Assembly (NCBI RefSeq): GCF_003568845.1
Contig: NZ_CP030126.1
Coordinates: 3,376,600 to 3,440,599 of the forward strand
DNA: 64,000 bases
Source: Indioceanicola profundi
GTDB taxonomy: Bacteria; Pseudomonadota; Alphaproteobacteria; Azospirillales; Azospirillaceae
Direction: 5' to 3'
A program made the translations under genes and the position numbers. Every line of letters begins with the position of its first letter. Position 1 is the stretch's first letter. The notes below the pieces were generated by a model that had not been told where the DNA came from, did not search any database, and saw nothing but the letters and a program-made list of their open reading frames with translations. Positions 45,902 through 53,496 of this stretch are shown piece by piece.

Positions 45902-46888
45902 ATGTCCCTTCTCGACATCCGGAACCTCACCGTCACCTTCGCCACCCGCGCCGGCCCCTTCCGCGCCGTGGACGGCATCGACCTGCCCGTGGAGGAGGGG
46001 GAGGTGGTGGGGATCGTCGGCGAAAGCGGGTCCGGCAAGTCCGTGACCTCGCTGGCCGTGATGGATCTGCTGGCCGACAACGCAGATATCGCCGCCGACC
46101 GTATGGCCTTCGCCGGCCGCGACCTGCGGGAGCTGACGGGGCGGCAGCGCCGGGCCCTGAACGGCAAGGACATGGCCATGGTGTTCCAGGAACCCATGTC
46201 CAGCCTGAACCCCTGCTTCACCGTGGGCTTCCAGCTTGCCGAGACGCTGAAGGCCCATGAGGGGCTATCCGGCAAGGCGCTGAAGCGCCGTTGCATCGAG
46301 CTGCTGGAACAGGTCGGCATTCCCGCCCCCGAGAGCCGCCTGTCCGCCTTCCCGCACCAGCTTTCCGGCGGCATGAGCCAGCGGGTGATGATCGCCATCG
46401 CCGTGGCCTGCAACCCGCGCCTGCTGATCGCGGATGAGCCGACGACGGCCCTGGACGTGACCATCCAGAAGCAGATCCTGGACCTGCTGCGCGACCTTCA
46501 GCGCGACCGCGGCATGGGGCTGGTGCTGATCACCCACGATATGGGCGTGGTGGCGGAGATGGCGGATCGGGTGGTGGTGATGTATGCCGGCCAGGTGGCG
46601 GAGACCCGCCGGGCCGACGACCTGTTCGCCGCCCCCCGCCATCCCTATACCCGCGCCCTGCTGGACGCGCTGCCAGAGCGGGCGCTGGGCAAGCGCCGCC
46701 TGCCCACCATCCCCGGCGTGGTTCCCGGCGTGTTCGACCGGCCGCAGGGCTGCCTGTTCAACCCCCGCTGCGCCTTCGCCATCGACGCCTGCCGCGCTGG
46801 CCGCCCGCCCTTGCTGGACGATGCCGGCGGGCGGGTGCGCTGCATCCGGGCGGATGAGATAGGGCAGGTGGGCGAAATGGCTTCGTGA
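45902..46888 (+). CDS. Peptide ABC transporter ATPase (DppD-like)
   Basis: A 328-residue ATPase. Walker A is [14 protein letters not shown] (about residues 40-53), the Q-loop [12 protein letters not shown], signature [14 protein letters not shown] and Walker [13 protein letters not shown]. The OppD/DppD C-terminal domain has the [14 protein letters not shown] cysteines that may hold an iron-sulfur cluster. It would dimerise with the DppF-like protein. Its stop codon lies within the palindromic operator of the TA pair, which starts 16 bp later. Confidence 0.95.
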   Translation: MSLLDIRNLTVTFATRAGPFRAVDGIDLPVEEGEVVGIVGESGSGKSVTSLAVMDLLADNADIAADRMAFAGRDLRELTGRQRRALNGKDMAMVFQEPMSSLNPCFTVGFQLAETLKAHEGLSGKALKRRCIELLEQVGIPAPESRLSAFPHQLSGGMSQRVMIAIAVACNPRLLIADEPTTALDVTIQKQILDLLRDLQRDRGMGLVLITHDMGVVAEMADRVVVMYAGQVAETRRADDLFAAPRHPYTRALLDALPERALGKRRLPTIPGVVPGVFDRPQGCLFNPRCAFAIDACRAGRPPLLDDAGGRVRCIRADEIGQVGEMAS

Positions 46889-46904
46889 TGTTATATATGA
46901 CATC
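46887..46904. promoter_or_regulatory. AT-rich palindrome before the PIN toxin gene
   Basis: GATGTTATATATGACATC is an 18-bp inverted repeat with one mismatched pair, ending directly before the ATG at 46905. It is strikingly AT-rich for this genome. It is probably the autoregulated operator and -10 region of the TA pair, giving a leaderless or near-leaderless transcript. It overlaps the dppD stop codon. Confidence 0.7.
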
Positions 46905-47333
46905 ATGAGCATGCGGGTGGTGATCGACACCGACGTCATGGTGGCCGCACTCGAAAGCGCCAGCGGCGCGTCGAGAGCGCTCCTGCTATCCATTTTGGAT
47001 GGCAAGGCGGTGCTGGTCTGCTCGACCCCGCTGTTCTTTGAGTATGAGGCCGTACTGACCCGCCCACAGGTGCTGCAGAGGGCAGGTGTCACAAGCGTGG
47101 ATGTGAGGGAGTTCCTGGATGAACTCGCGTCCCTTTGCGTGCCCGTCGGGTTCGATTTCCGCTGGCGTCCGGTGGCAGACGATCCTGACGATGATCTTGT
47201 GATTGAAACCGCCGTGAATGGCATGGCCGATGCCATTGCGACGTTCAATATCAAGGACATCAGGGCTGGTGCCGAAAACTTCGGCATCATCGCTTGCCGC
47301 CCGGTCGAGGTGCTGAGGAGGATTACAAGATGA
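46905..47333 (+). CDS. PIN-domain toxin (putative TA system ribonuclease)
   Basis: A 142-residue PIN-fold endoribonuclease of the COG1569 type. The acidic active-site residues are visible: Asp in VVIDTDVMVAAL (about residue 8), Glu in FFEYEAVLTRPQVL, and Asp in DPDDDLVIETAV, with the last site near ATFNIKDI. No truncation or stop is seen. The gene has no ribosome-binding site before ATG 46905 or 46911. It overlaps the next gene by 4 bp (ATGA). The toxin is first and the antitoxin second, reverse of the classical order. Confidence 0.85.
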   Translation: MSMRVVIDTDVMVAALESASGASRALLLSILDGKAVLVCSTPLFFEYEAVLTRPQVLQRAGVTSVDVREFLDELASLCVPVGFDFRWRPVADDPDDDLVIETAVNGMADAIATFNIKDIRAGAENFGIIACRPVEVLRRITR

Positions 47334-47578
47334 CGAGCTTTCCGCTCAGACTTCCGGAGGACCTGAAGGCCGCCGCTGCCGCCCAGGCTGCGAAGGCTGG
47401 AATCAGCCTGAACCAGTACATTGCCCTGGCTGTGGCGGGGCGGGTAGCTGCGCAGTCGGATGCTGAGCGCTCGCTGGCTGTTCGTGCCGCCCGCGCCATT
47501 CCGGGCCGGGCGAGGGCCGTTCTTGCCAAGGCCGGTCAGGGGAATGAGCCCCGGCCGGACGACCGGTTGGAGGATTGA
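47330..47578 (+). CDS. RHH antitoxin (HicB/Arc-like), partner of PIN toxin
   Basis: An 82-residue protein whose start FPLRLPEDLKAAAAAQAAKA then GISLNQYIALAVAGRV is a clear ribbon-helix-helix domain. The C-terminal part is basic then acidic (RPDDRLED). ATG at 47330 has AGGAGG about nine bases upstream and overlaps the toxin stop by 4 bp. It presumably binds the palindrome at 46887-46904 and blocks the PIN active site. The following dppF-like gene begins 7 bp after its stop. Confidence 0.83.
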   Translation: MTSFPLRLPEDLKAAAAAQAAKAGISLNQYIALAVAGRVAAQSDAERSLAVRAARAIPGRARAVLAKAGQGNEPRPDDRLED

Positions 47579-47585
47579 GAAGCCG

Positions 47586-48602
47586 ATGCCGTCCACCCTG
47601 ACCGCCGCCCGGACCGTTGCCGTTTCTGACACGGCACCCATCGTGCTGGAAGCCCGCGAGCTGAAGCGGCACTATGCGGTGAAGCGCGGGCTGTTCGCCA
47701 GGCCGGCCACCGTCAAGGCGCTGGACGGGGCCAGCTTCGCCGTGCGGGCCGGGCGCACCCTGGCCGTGGTGGGGGAGAGCGGGTGCGGGAAATCCACCCT
47801 GGCCCGCGTCCTGGCCCGGATCGAGACGCCCAGCGAGGGCGCGCTCTTCTTCGACGGCAAGGACGTGCTGCACGCCAGTCCGGAGGAACAGCGGGAGCTG
47901 CGCCGCACCGTGCAGATGGTGTTCCAGAACCCCTATGGCTCCCTGAACCCGCGCCAGAAGGTGCGGACCATCCTGGAGGAGCCGCTGAAGCTGAACACCG
48001 ACCTGCAGCCGGAGCAGCGGCGGGAGCGGGTGCTGGCCATGATGGCCAAGGTCGGGCTGCGCCCCGAACAGGCGGAGCGCTATCCGCACATGTTCTCCGG
48101 CGGGCAGCGCCAGCGCATCGCCATTGCCCGCGCCCTGATGCTGAACCCCCGCGTGGTGGTGGCGGATGAGCCGGTATCGGCCCTGGACGTGTCCATCCAG
48201 GCGCAGGTCCTGAACCTGATGATGGATCTGCAGGAGGAGTTCGGGCTGGCCTATGTCTTCATCAGCCACGACCTGTCCGTGGTGCGCCACATCGCCGACG
48301 AGGTGATGGTGATGTATCTGGGCCGGCCGGTGGAGCATGGGGACAAGGACACGATCTTCACCCGCCCCCGCCACCCCTATACCCGAGCCCTTCTGGCCTC
48401 CATGCCGCGGGTGGGCCGGCATGACGGGCCGGCGTCGGCCCCGCTGACGGGCGAGCTGCCCAGCCCGATGAACCCGCCGCCGGGCTGCACCTTCCACCGG
48501 CGCTGCCCCATGGCCCAAGGCCGCTGCGCCATCGAAGTGCCGGCCTCCCGGCCGGTGGACGGGCGCTTGGTCGCCTGCCACTTCGCCGAACAGGTGGAGT
48601 GA
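47586..48602 (+). CDS. Peptide ABC transporter ATPase (DppF-like)
   Basis: A 338-residue ATPase. Walker A is GESGCGKSTLARVLARI (about residues 63-79); Q-loop MVFQNPYGSLNPRQ; signature FSGGQRQRIAIAR; Walker B VVVADEPVSALD. The end has CTFHRRCPMAQGRC. It is the second ATPase of the dpp-like operon but is separated from the first by the PIN/RHH pair; all genes run the same way, so its expression depends on read-through of the TA genes or on their promoter. Start ATG at 47586 is 7 bp past the antitoxin stop. Confidence 0.95.
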   Translation: MPSTLTAARTVAVSDTAPIVLEARELKRHYAVKRGLFARPATVKALDGASFAVRAGRTLAVVGESGCGKSTLARVLARIETPSEGALFFDGKDVLHASPEEQRELRRTVQMVFQNPYGSLNPRQKVRTILEEPLKLNTDLQPEQRRERVLAMMAKVGLRPEQAERYPHMFSGGQRQRIAIARALMLNPRVVVADEPVSALDVSIQAQVLNLMMDLQEEFGLAYVFISHDLSVVRHIADEVMVMYLGRPVEHGDKDTIFTRPRHPYTRALLASMPRVGRHDGPASAPLTGELPSPMNPPPGCTFHRRCPMAQGRCAIEVPASRPVDGRLVACHFAEQVE

Positions 48603-48663
48603 GGCGGGGCCGGGCGGCGCGCCGGCGGACATGCGGCAGACATCGGCCAGACATGTTGGCTCA

Positions 48664-48679
48664 CTACCCTTCGGGGTAG
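48664..48679 (+). terminator. UUCG-tetraloop hairpin after the dpp-like operon
   Basis: CTACCC-TTCG-GGGTAG, a perfect 6-bp stem with a stable TTCG loop, 62 bp after dppF. There is no T run, so termination is uncertain. Confidence 0.4.
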
Positions 48680-48707
48680 AGGCCACCACTTCGGAGCCCG
48701 CCGCATC

Positions 48708-49469
48708 ATGTCTGCCGCCCCTCTGTCCGGCGTAGCTGCCGCCGCGCCCCTTCCGTCCTTCACCGCCGCGCGGAGCCAGGACCACCCGGCCCAGGGCCGG
48801 CACGACATCTACCGCTTCCCGCACAAGGCGATCCGGCATGCCGGGGCGCAGATGCTGATGCGGCTGGGGAGTGCTGGCTGGGAGGATGAGCTGGAGTCCG
48901 CCGGGCTGGTGGCGGAGCTGAAGCTCTTGCTGGAGCATATCCGCCGCCATATGGCGCAGGAGGAGGATGTGATCCACCCGGCGCTGGAGGAGCGGCTGCC
49001 GGGTTTCTGCCAAGTCATGGACCGGCAGCACCGTCGGCAGCTCTCACGCATGGGGGACCTGGATCTATTGGTGGTCCGCCTCGCACGGTGCGGCGAGGCG
49101 GAGCGGTCGGCCACCGGCCACGAACTCTATCTCGCCTTCGCCGGTTTCTTCGGAGAGCATCTCCTTCACATGCAGGAGGAGGAGGCACTGATCCTCCCCA
49201 CGCTGCAACGGCTGTTCACGGACGCCCAGCTTCTGGCGCTTGAGGAGCGGATATTCGACTCGACGCCGCTCGACTCCGTGCTGGGCGGCATCCGCCGGCT
49301 CGTCCCCGCCCTGAACCCGGCGGAGCGGGTGGAACTGCTCCTGCAACTGCGCGGGGGCACGGCGGTGGAGGTTTTCCTGGCCGTCCTGGAACGCGCCGCT
49401 CGCCCCACCCTCGATCCCGGAGACTGGCGCGATCTGCTGCGCCGGCTCGAACTGGACCAGGAGTTCTAG
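48708..49469 (+). CDS. Hemerythrin-like HHE domain protein
   Basis: A 253-residue helical protein. The di-iron-type His/Glu pattern is visible: PHKAIRHAGAQML, LEHIRRHMAQEEDVIHPALE, MDRQHRRQLSRMG and FFGEHLLHMQEEEALILPTL. This fits a hemerythrin HHE domain of about 150 residues, with a C-terminal helical extension. Such proteins sense or store O2, NO or iron. The stop codon TAG is formed by the TA target dinucleotide plus the first base of the IS630 element; without the element the stop would also read TAG, so the protein is unchanged. Confidence 0.85.
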   Translation: MSAAPLSGVAAAAPLPSFTAARSQDHPAQGRHDIYRFPHKAIRHAGAQMLMRLGSAGWEDELESAGLVAELKLLLEHIRRHMAQEEDVIHPALEERLPGFCQVMDRQHRRQLSRMGDLDLLVVRLARCGEAERSATGHELYLAFAGFFGEHLLHMQEEEALILPTLQRLFTDAQLLALEERIFDSTPLDSVLGGIRRLVPALNPAERVELLLQLRGGTAVEVFLAVLERAARPTLDPGDWRDLLRRLELDQEF

Positions 49470-50521
49470 AGCATTTTCCTCTCAGTCGAGGTCGTATCCG
49501 GCAGCGGCGAAGTAGTTTTGGCATTCAGCTGGCGTGAAGGCGTCGATGCTGGTGGCGATGGCCCGCCAGAGCTCGTCCTTGGTTCTGGCGGCAGCTTTCT
49601 TCAGCAGGCTCTTGAGCTTGGAGAAGGCCATCTCGATGGGATTGAAGTCAGGGCTATAGGGCGGCAGGTAGCGCAGCTCGGCCCCGGTTCTCTCGATGGC
49701 GTCGCGCACGCCTGCGAGCTTGTGGGCCGGCAAATTATCCATCACCACCACATCGCCTCTCGCCAGCGTCGGCGCTAGCACCTGCTCCACATAGGCCAGG
49801 AAGGCCGGGCCGTTCATGGCGCCGTCCAGCACCATGGGCGCTGTCATGCCGCCCAGCCTCAGCGCACCGACGAAGGTGGTGGTCTTCCAGTGTCCGTGCG
49901 GCACCGCCGCCCGGCAGTGTTCGCCGCGCGCAGCCCGGCCGCGCAGCCGAGCCATCCTGGTGGACGCGCCGGTCTCGTCGATGAACACCAAGCGCTCGGG
50001 CGCCAGGTCCGGCTGCAGCTCGAACCAGGCTTGCCGGCGCTTCAGGATGTCAGGCTGCTGCTGCTCGGCGGCGTGCGCGGTTTTTTTTGAAGCTCATGCC
50101 ATGCCGGTCCAACAGCCGCCAGACACTGCTCACGGCGGCTTTCACCCCATGCCTCCGCTCCAGATGCGCGGCCATCTCGGCCAGGGTGATGTCGGGGTTC
50201 GCTTCAATCAGCGCCAGGATCTCGGCCGCATGCGCCTCCAGCCGGTGGGAGTGGCGACCGCCGCCCATCGGCCGGGGCCGGGCATTCCCTTCCTCCTGCC
50301 AGCGCGCCAGCCACTTGATGGCGGTGGACGGGGCGACACCGAACCGCTCGGCCGCAGAGCGTCGGGATTGTCCGCCCTCCACCGCTGCGATCAGACGCTC
50401 ACGAAGGTCCATGGAAAGAGGTCGCGTCATCAGGGCTGGCCTCCTGCTCCAGCCCTCGTCTTGAATCACGTTCCGCCAAAAATGGGAATCCCTCGCGATT
50501 CCTTCAGACAAGAAAATGCTC
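49469..50521 (-). mobile_element. IS630-family insertion sequence
   Basis: A 1053-bp element. Its ends are GAGCATTTTC (49469-49478) and GAAAATGCTC (50512-50521), a perfect 10-bp terminal inverted repeat, flanked by TA on both sides (49467-49468 and 50522-50523), the target duplication expected of IS630/Tc1-mariner. It encodes one transposase in two frames. It inserted exactly at the end of the hemerythrin gene, apparently recently, because its ends are intact. Confidence 0.92.
49482..50430 (-). CDS. IS630 transposase, two frames joined by a shift at A8
   Basis: The first frame (from ATG 50430) encodes the N-terminal helix-turn-helix part ([20 protein letters not shown] ... [14 protein letters not shown] segment) and stops at 50050. 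The second frame, to 49482, holds the DDE catalytic core: [17 protein letters not shown] and [17 protein letters not shown]. The frames meet at a run of eight A on the coding strand (50081-50088); seven A would read [10 protein letters not shown] straight into the core. So the full enzyme needs a +1 (or -2) slip there, by ribosomal or transcriptional frameshifting, or the extra A has disabled it. Confidence 0.88.
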
Positions 50522-50544
50522 TAGGAGGCTCCGCGACCCTTGTC

Positions 50545-50565
50545 CCTCGACAGGCTCAGGGCGAG
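50545..50565. repeat. Short repeat CGACAGGCTCAGGG (copy 1)
   Basis: CCTCGACAGGCTCAGGGCGAG. The core CGACAGGCTCAGGG recurs in the hemH-cysK gap (57279-57303), where it is flanked by pairing TCACCC and GGGTGA. It lies just outside the IS630 right end. Confidence 0.6.
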
Positions 50566-50653
50566 GAGGGGAGGGGGGAAGACATTTCATCCGCCCCATC
50601 CGTAACCCTGCCCATGGGCATAGATCCGCCGATCCCGGCAGAACGCCCGGCCT

Positions 50654-51109
50654 TTAGATGCTGAAATCCAGCTTGCTCGCCGCTTCCGACGACACGCCGG
50701 CCTGATGGGCGCGGACGCAGAGGTCTTCGATGGTGGTGCGGTCCAGGCGGGCCATGACCTCCTCCTGCATCTCCGCCCAGAGAGGGCGGACGACGCGGCG
50801 GCCCAGTTCAGCCCCCACTTCCTCCTCGATGGGATCGGTGGACTGCTCCAGCCCGCGCACGACCCGCACGATCTCCCCCAGCGTGATCCGCCGCCGCTCC
50901 TTGGCAAGGCGGTAGCCGCCGCGGGGGCCGCGCACGCCGGTCAGCACCCCGGCCCGCACCAGCGCCTGGAGCACCTGTTCCAGGTACCGTTTCGGAATGC
51001 CCTGCCGCGCCGTGATCTCCGCCGACTGCACAGGCGCGGAACCCGCATTGTAGGCGATGTCCAGCACGGTCTCGATGGCGAACATCAGTTTCTTGGAAAT
51101 ACGCAGCAT
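50654..51109 (-). CDS. Rrf2-family transcriptional regulator
   Basis: A 151-residue winged-helix regulator. The Rrf2 core is clear: MLRISKKLMFAIETVLDIAY, QGIPKRYLEQVLQALVRAGV and VRGPRGGYRLAKERRRITLG. The three clustered cysteines that hold an iron-sulfur cluster in IscR/NsrR are absent; only one Cys (in DLCVRAHQ, about residue 132) is seen. It may therefore sense something other than an Fe-S cluster, as CymR does with CysK. It is the last gene of coaBC-dut-rrf2 (15-bp gap to dut). Confidence 0.9.
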   Translation of the reverse strand: MLRISKKLMFAIETVLDIAYNAGSAPVQSAEITARQGIPKRYLEQVLQALVRAGVLTGVRGPRGGYRLAKERRRITLGEIVRVVRGLEQSTDPIEEEVGAELGRRVVRPLWAEMQEEVMARLDRTTIEDLCVRAHQAGVSSEAASKLDFSI

Positions 51110-51124
51110 CGGGCCCCGTCCTCC

Positions 51125-51586
51125 TCAGCCCTTGGTTCCAGTGGAGCCGAATCCGCCGGCGCCGCGCGCGCTGTCGGGGAGTTCCCCGACCTCCTGCCAG
51201 CCGATCCGCTCATACCGGGCCAGCACCATCTGCGCGATGCGCATGCCGCGCTCCACCGTGAAGGGCTCCTGTCCCAGATTGGCCAGGATCACGCCGACCT
51301 CGCCGCGATAGTCGGCATCAATGGTGCCGGGGCTGTTCAGCAGGGTGACGCCGTGCTTCAGCGCCAGGCCGGAGCGGGGGCGCACCTGCGCCTCGAACCC
51401 TTCGGGCAGCGCGATGGCAAGCCCGGTGGGGATCAGCCGTCGTTCCCCCGGTTCCAGTGTCACCGGCGCCGCCACCGCGGCCAGCAGGTCCATCCCGGCC
51501 GACTGCTCGGTGGCATAGGTCGGCAGGTTCAGCCCCTCGGCATGGGCAAGGCGGCGCACGGCAACGGTTACGCTGGTCATCGTCAC
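51125..51586 (-). CDS. dut: dUTP diphosphatase
   Basis: A 153-residue trimeric dUTPase turning dUTP into dUMP, keeping uracil out of DNA. All five motifs can be seen: [12 protein letters not shown] (1), [11 protein letters not shown] (2), [20 protein letters not shown] (3), [10 protein letters not shown] (4) and [12 protein letters not shown] (5). It overlaps coaBC by 4 bp (ATGA) and is followed by the Rrf2 gene. Confidence 0.97.
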   Translation of the reverse strand: MTMTSVTVAVRRLAHAEGLNLPTYATEQSAGMDLLAAVAAPVTLEPGERRLIPTGLAIALPEGFEAQVRPRSGLALKHGVTLLNSPGTIDADYRGEVGVILANLGQEPFTVERGMRIAQMVLARYERIGWQEVGELPDSARGAGGFGSTGTKG

Positions 51587-52836
51587 TCTGTCTTTCCGGT
51601 TTCGAAACGATCCGCGATGGCGGTGGCCAGACGGGCGGCCACCTCGCTCTTGGGCAGGTCGGCCCAGATATCCTCCCCGCCATCGCGGCGGATCAGATGC
51701 ACGCTGTTGCGGTCGCCGCCGAACGTGCCCGTGGCGGGGGACACATCGTTCGCCACGATCCAGTCGCAGCCCTTGCGGGCCAGCTTGGCGCGGGCATAGG
51801 CGGCGACGTCGTTGGTCTCCGCCGCAAAGCCCACCACCAAAGCGGGGCGACCCTGGCCCATGCCGCTGACGGTCGCCAGGATGTCCGGGTTCTCCGCCAG
51901 CGCCAGGGCGGGCGAGCCGGAGCCGCCCTTCTTCAGCTTCTGCCCGGCCGCATTGTCCACGCGCCAGTCGGCCACAGCCGCGGCGGCCACGAAGATGTCG
52001 GCCGGAAGGGCGGCCTGGACCGCCGCCAGCATCTGCACCGCCGTCTCCACCCGCACCACCGACACGCCGACAGGATCGGCGATCTGCACCGGCCCGCTGA
52101 CCAGCGTGACCCGCGCGCCCAGTCGTGCCAGAGCCGTGGCTATGGCATGGCCCTGCTTTCCGCTGGAGCGGTTGGCGATGTAGCGCACCGGGTCGATGGG
52201 TTCATGGGTAGGCCCGCTGGTCACCACCGCGTGCCGCCCGGCCAGCGGCCTGGGCGCATCGCCTTCCGCGAAGAACCCCTCGAGCGCCGCGACGATCTCC
52301 AGCGGTTCGCTCATCCGGCCCGGCCCGTACTCGCCGCAGGCCATGGCGCCTTCGTTCGGGCCGATCATCCGCACGCCGCGGGATTGCAACAGCGCCACAT
52401 TGGCCCGGGTGGCCGGATGCTCCCACATCCGGACATTCATGGCGGGAGCGGCCAGCACCGGCTTGTCGGTGGCGAGCAGCACCGTGCTGGCCAGATCGTC
52501 CGTCAGCCCATGAGCCATCTTCGCCAGGATGTTGGCCGTGGCCGGCGCCACCAGGATCACATCCGCTTGGCGGGAGAGCTGGATGTGCCCCATCTCGCTC
52601 TCATCCGTCAGGTTCCAGAGGTCCTGATAGAGGGTATCCTCGCTCACCGCCTGGAGCGCCAGGGGCGTCACGAACTGCGCGCCGCTGCGGGTCAGCACGC
52701 AACGCACGGCGCAGCCCCGCTCCCGCAGGCGGCGCACCAGCTCCGGCGTCTTGTACGCGGCGATGCCGCCGCTGACGATCAGCAGCACGCGCCGGCCCTG
52801 TAGGCCGGACCTATTCTCCAGGCCTTGTATTGCCAT
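51583..52836 (-). CDS. coaBC: Bifunctional CoaBC (phosphopantothenoylcysteine synthase/decarboxylase)
   Basis: A 417-residue enzyme joining cysteine to phosphopantothenate and decarboxylating the product, in CoA synthesis. The CoaC flavoprotein half (about 1-190) shows [20 protein letters not shown], the catalytic-type His in [12 protein letters not shown] and [13 protein letters not shown]. The CoaB half shows [20 protein letters not shown] and [18 protein letters not shown], with the KKGG motif. It leads the operon with dut and rrf2. Confidence 0.97.
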   Translation of the reverse strand: MAIQGLENRSGLQGRRVLLIVSGGIAAYKTPELVRRLRERGCAVRCVLTRSGAQFVTPLALQAVSEDTLYQDLWNLTDESEMGHIQLSRQADVILVAPATANILAKMAHGLTDDLASTVLLATDKPVLAAPAMNVRMWEHPATRANVALLQSRGVRMIGPNEGAMACGEYGPGRMSEPLEIVAALEGFFAEGDAPRPLAGRHAVVTSGPTHEPIDPVRYIANRSSGKQGHAIATALARLGARVTLVSGPVQIADPVGVSVVRVETAVQMLAAVQAALPADIFVAAAAVADWRVDNAAGQKLKKGGSGSPALALAENPDILATVSGMGQGRPALVVGFAAETNDVAAYARAKLARKGCDWIVANDVSPATGTFGGDRNSVHLIRRDGGEDIWADLPKSEVAARLATAIADRFETGKTE

Positions 52837-52936
52837 ATCGCCCCGGAAAGAACGGTGGTGAACTGTGAAATGTTAGATAGGACGAGTGCGGCGGTTACGC
52901 AAGCCGGTTGGACGGGGAGCGCGGCAGACTTGCAGG

Positions 52937-53359
52937 TCAGGCAAGCCGGCCCAGCTCCCGCTCCATCTCATCCTGGGTTTTGATCACGGACAGGGCGGCC
53001 TTGTAGGCGGCGCCGGCCGCGATCTGCTCCACCCGCTCTCCCGCCGGATCGACATTGGGGGCGGCGATCATGCCATCCTCATTGGCGAAGGGGCTGTCGG
53101 GGGAGAGCTCGGCCACCACGGCCGGGTTGGCAGGACGGGTATAGGCACGGGTCCCCATGCCCTGCCCGTCCGGACCAGCAACGGAATGCTGCACGGTGCG
53201 CACCGCCTGATTGGGCTGGGGCGCGCCGGCAGGAATAATTCCGTCCTTGCCGGGCAATGCGCCGGTGCTGCGCATGTTGGCCACATTGGACGCACTGCCC
53301 GCCATGCGGGTCTGCGCCGCGAGCGCGCCGGACAGGGCGGTGGTGATGGCGTTGGGCAT
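52937..53359 (-). CDS. FlgC-like flagellar rod domain protein (orphan)
   Basis: A 140-residue protein. The N-terminal ITTALSGALAAQTRMAGSAS and NVANMRSTGALPG fit the rod/hook consensus start ('..ALsGl.a...r....A.NiAN..T'), and the C-terminal NVDPAGERVEQIAAGAAYKA...LSVIKTQDEM fits the FlgC-type end. The start at 53359 is set by GGGAGG before it. It is smaller than some FlgC proteins and lies far from any flagellar gene in the window, beside a patatin. It may be a stray rod-like protein rather than FlgC itself. Confidence 0.65.
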   Translation of the reverse strand: MPNAITTALSGALAAQTRMAGSASNVANMRSTGALPGKDGIIPAGAPQPNQAVRTVQHSVAGPDGQGMGTRAYTRPANPAVVAELSPDSPFANEDGMIAAPNVDPAGERVEQIAAGAAYKAALSVIKTQDEMERELGRLA

Positions 53360-53463
53360 GGCTCCTCCCGTGCCCATGATTATCCATTCGATCGGGGCGG
53401 CGCGCAACTGTCGGCTGGCTGGGGTTTGTGATCGACCACAGCGATGTTATCTTCTCCGCCATG

Positions 53464-53477
53464 TTGCAGTGCAGCAA
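53464..53477 (+). promoter_or_regulatory. PhaR-like TGCA-rich site before the patatin gene
   Basis: TTGCAGTGCAGCAA; on the minus strand it contains CTGC-N3-GCA, seven of eight positions of the CTGC-N3-GCAG sites described for PhaR in alphaproteobacteria. It lies 20-33 bp upstream of the chosen start at 53497. Assignment is inference. Confidence 0.4.
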
Positions 53478-53496
53478 AGTTCGCCGGAGTCCACAG

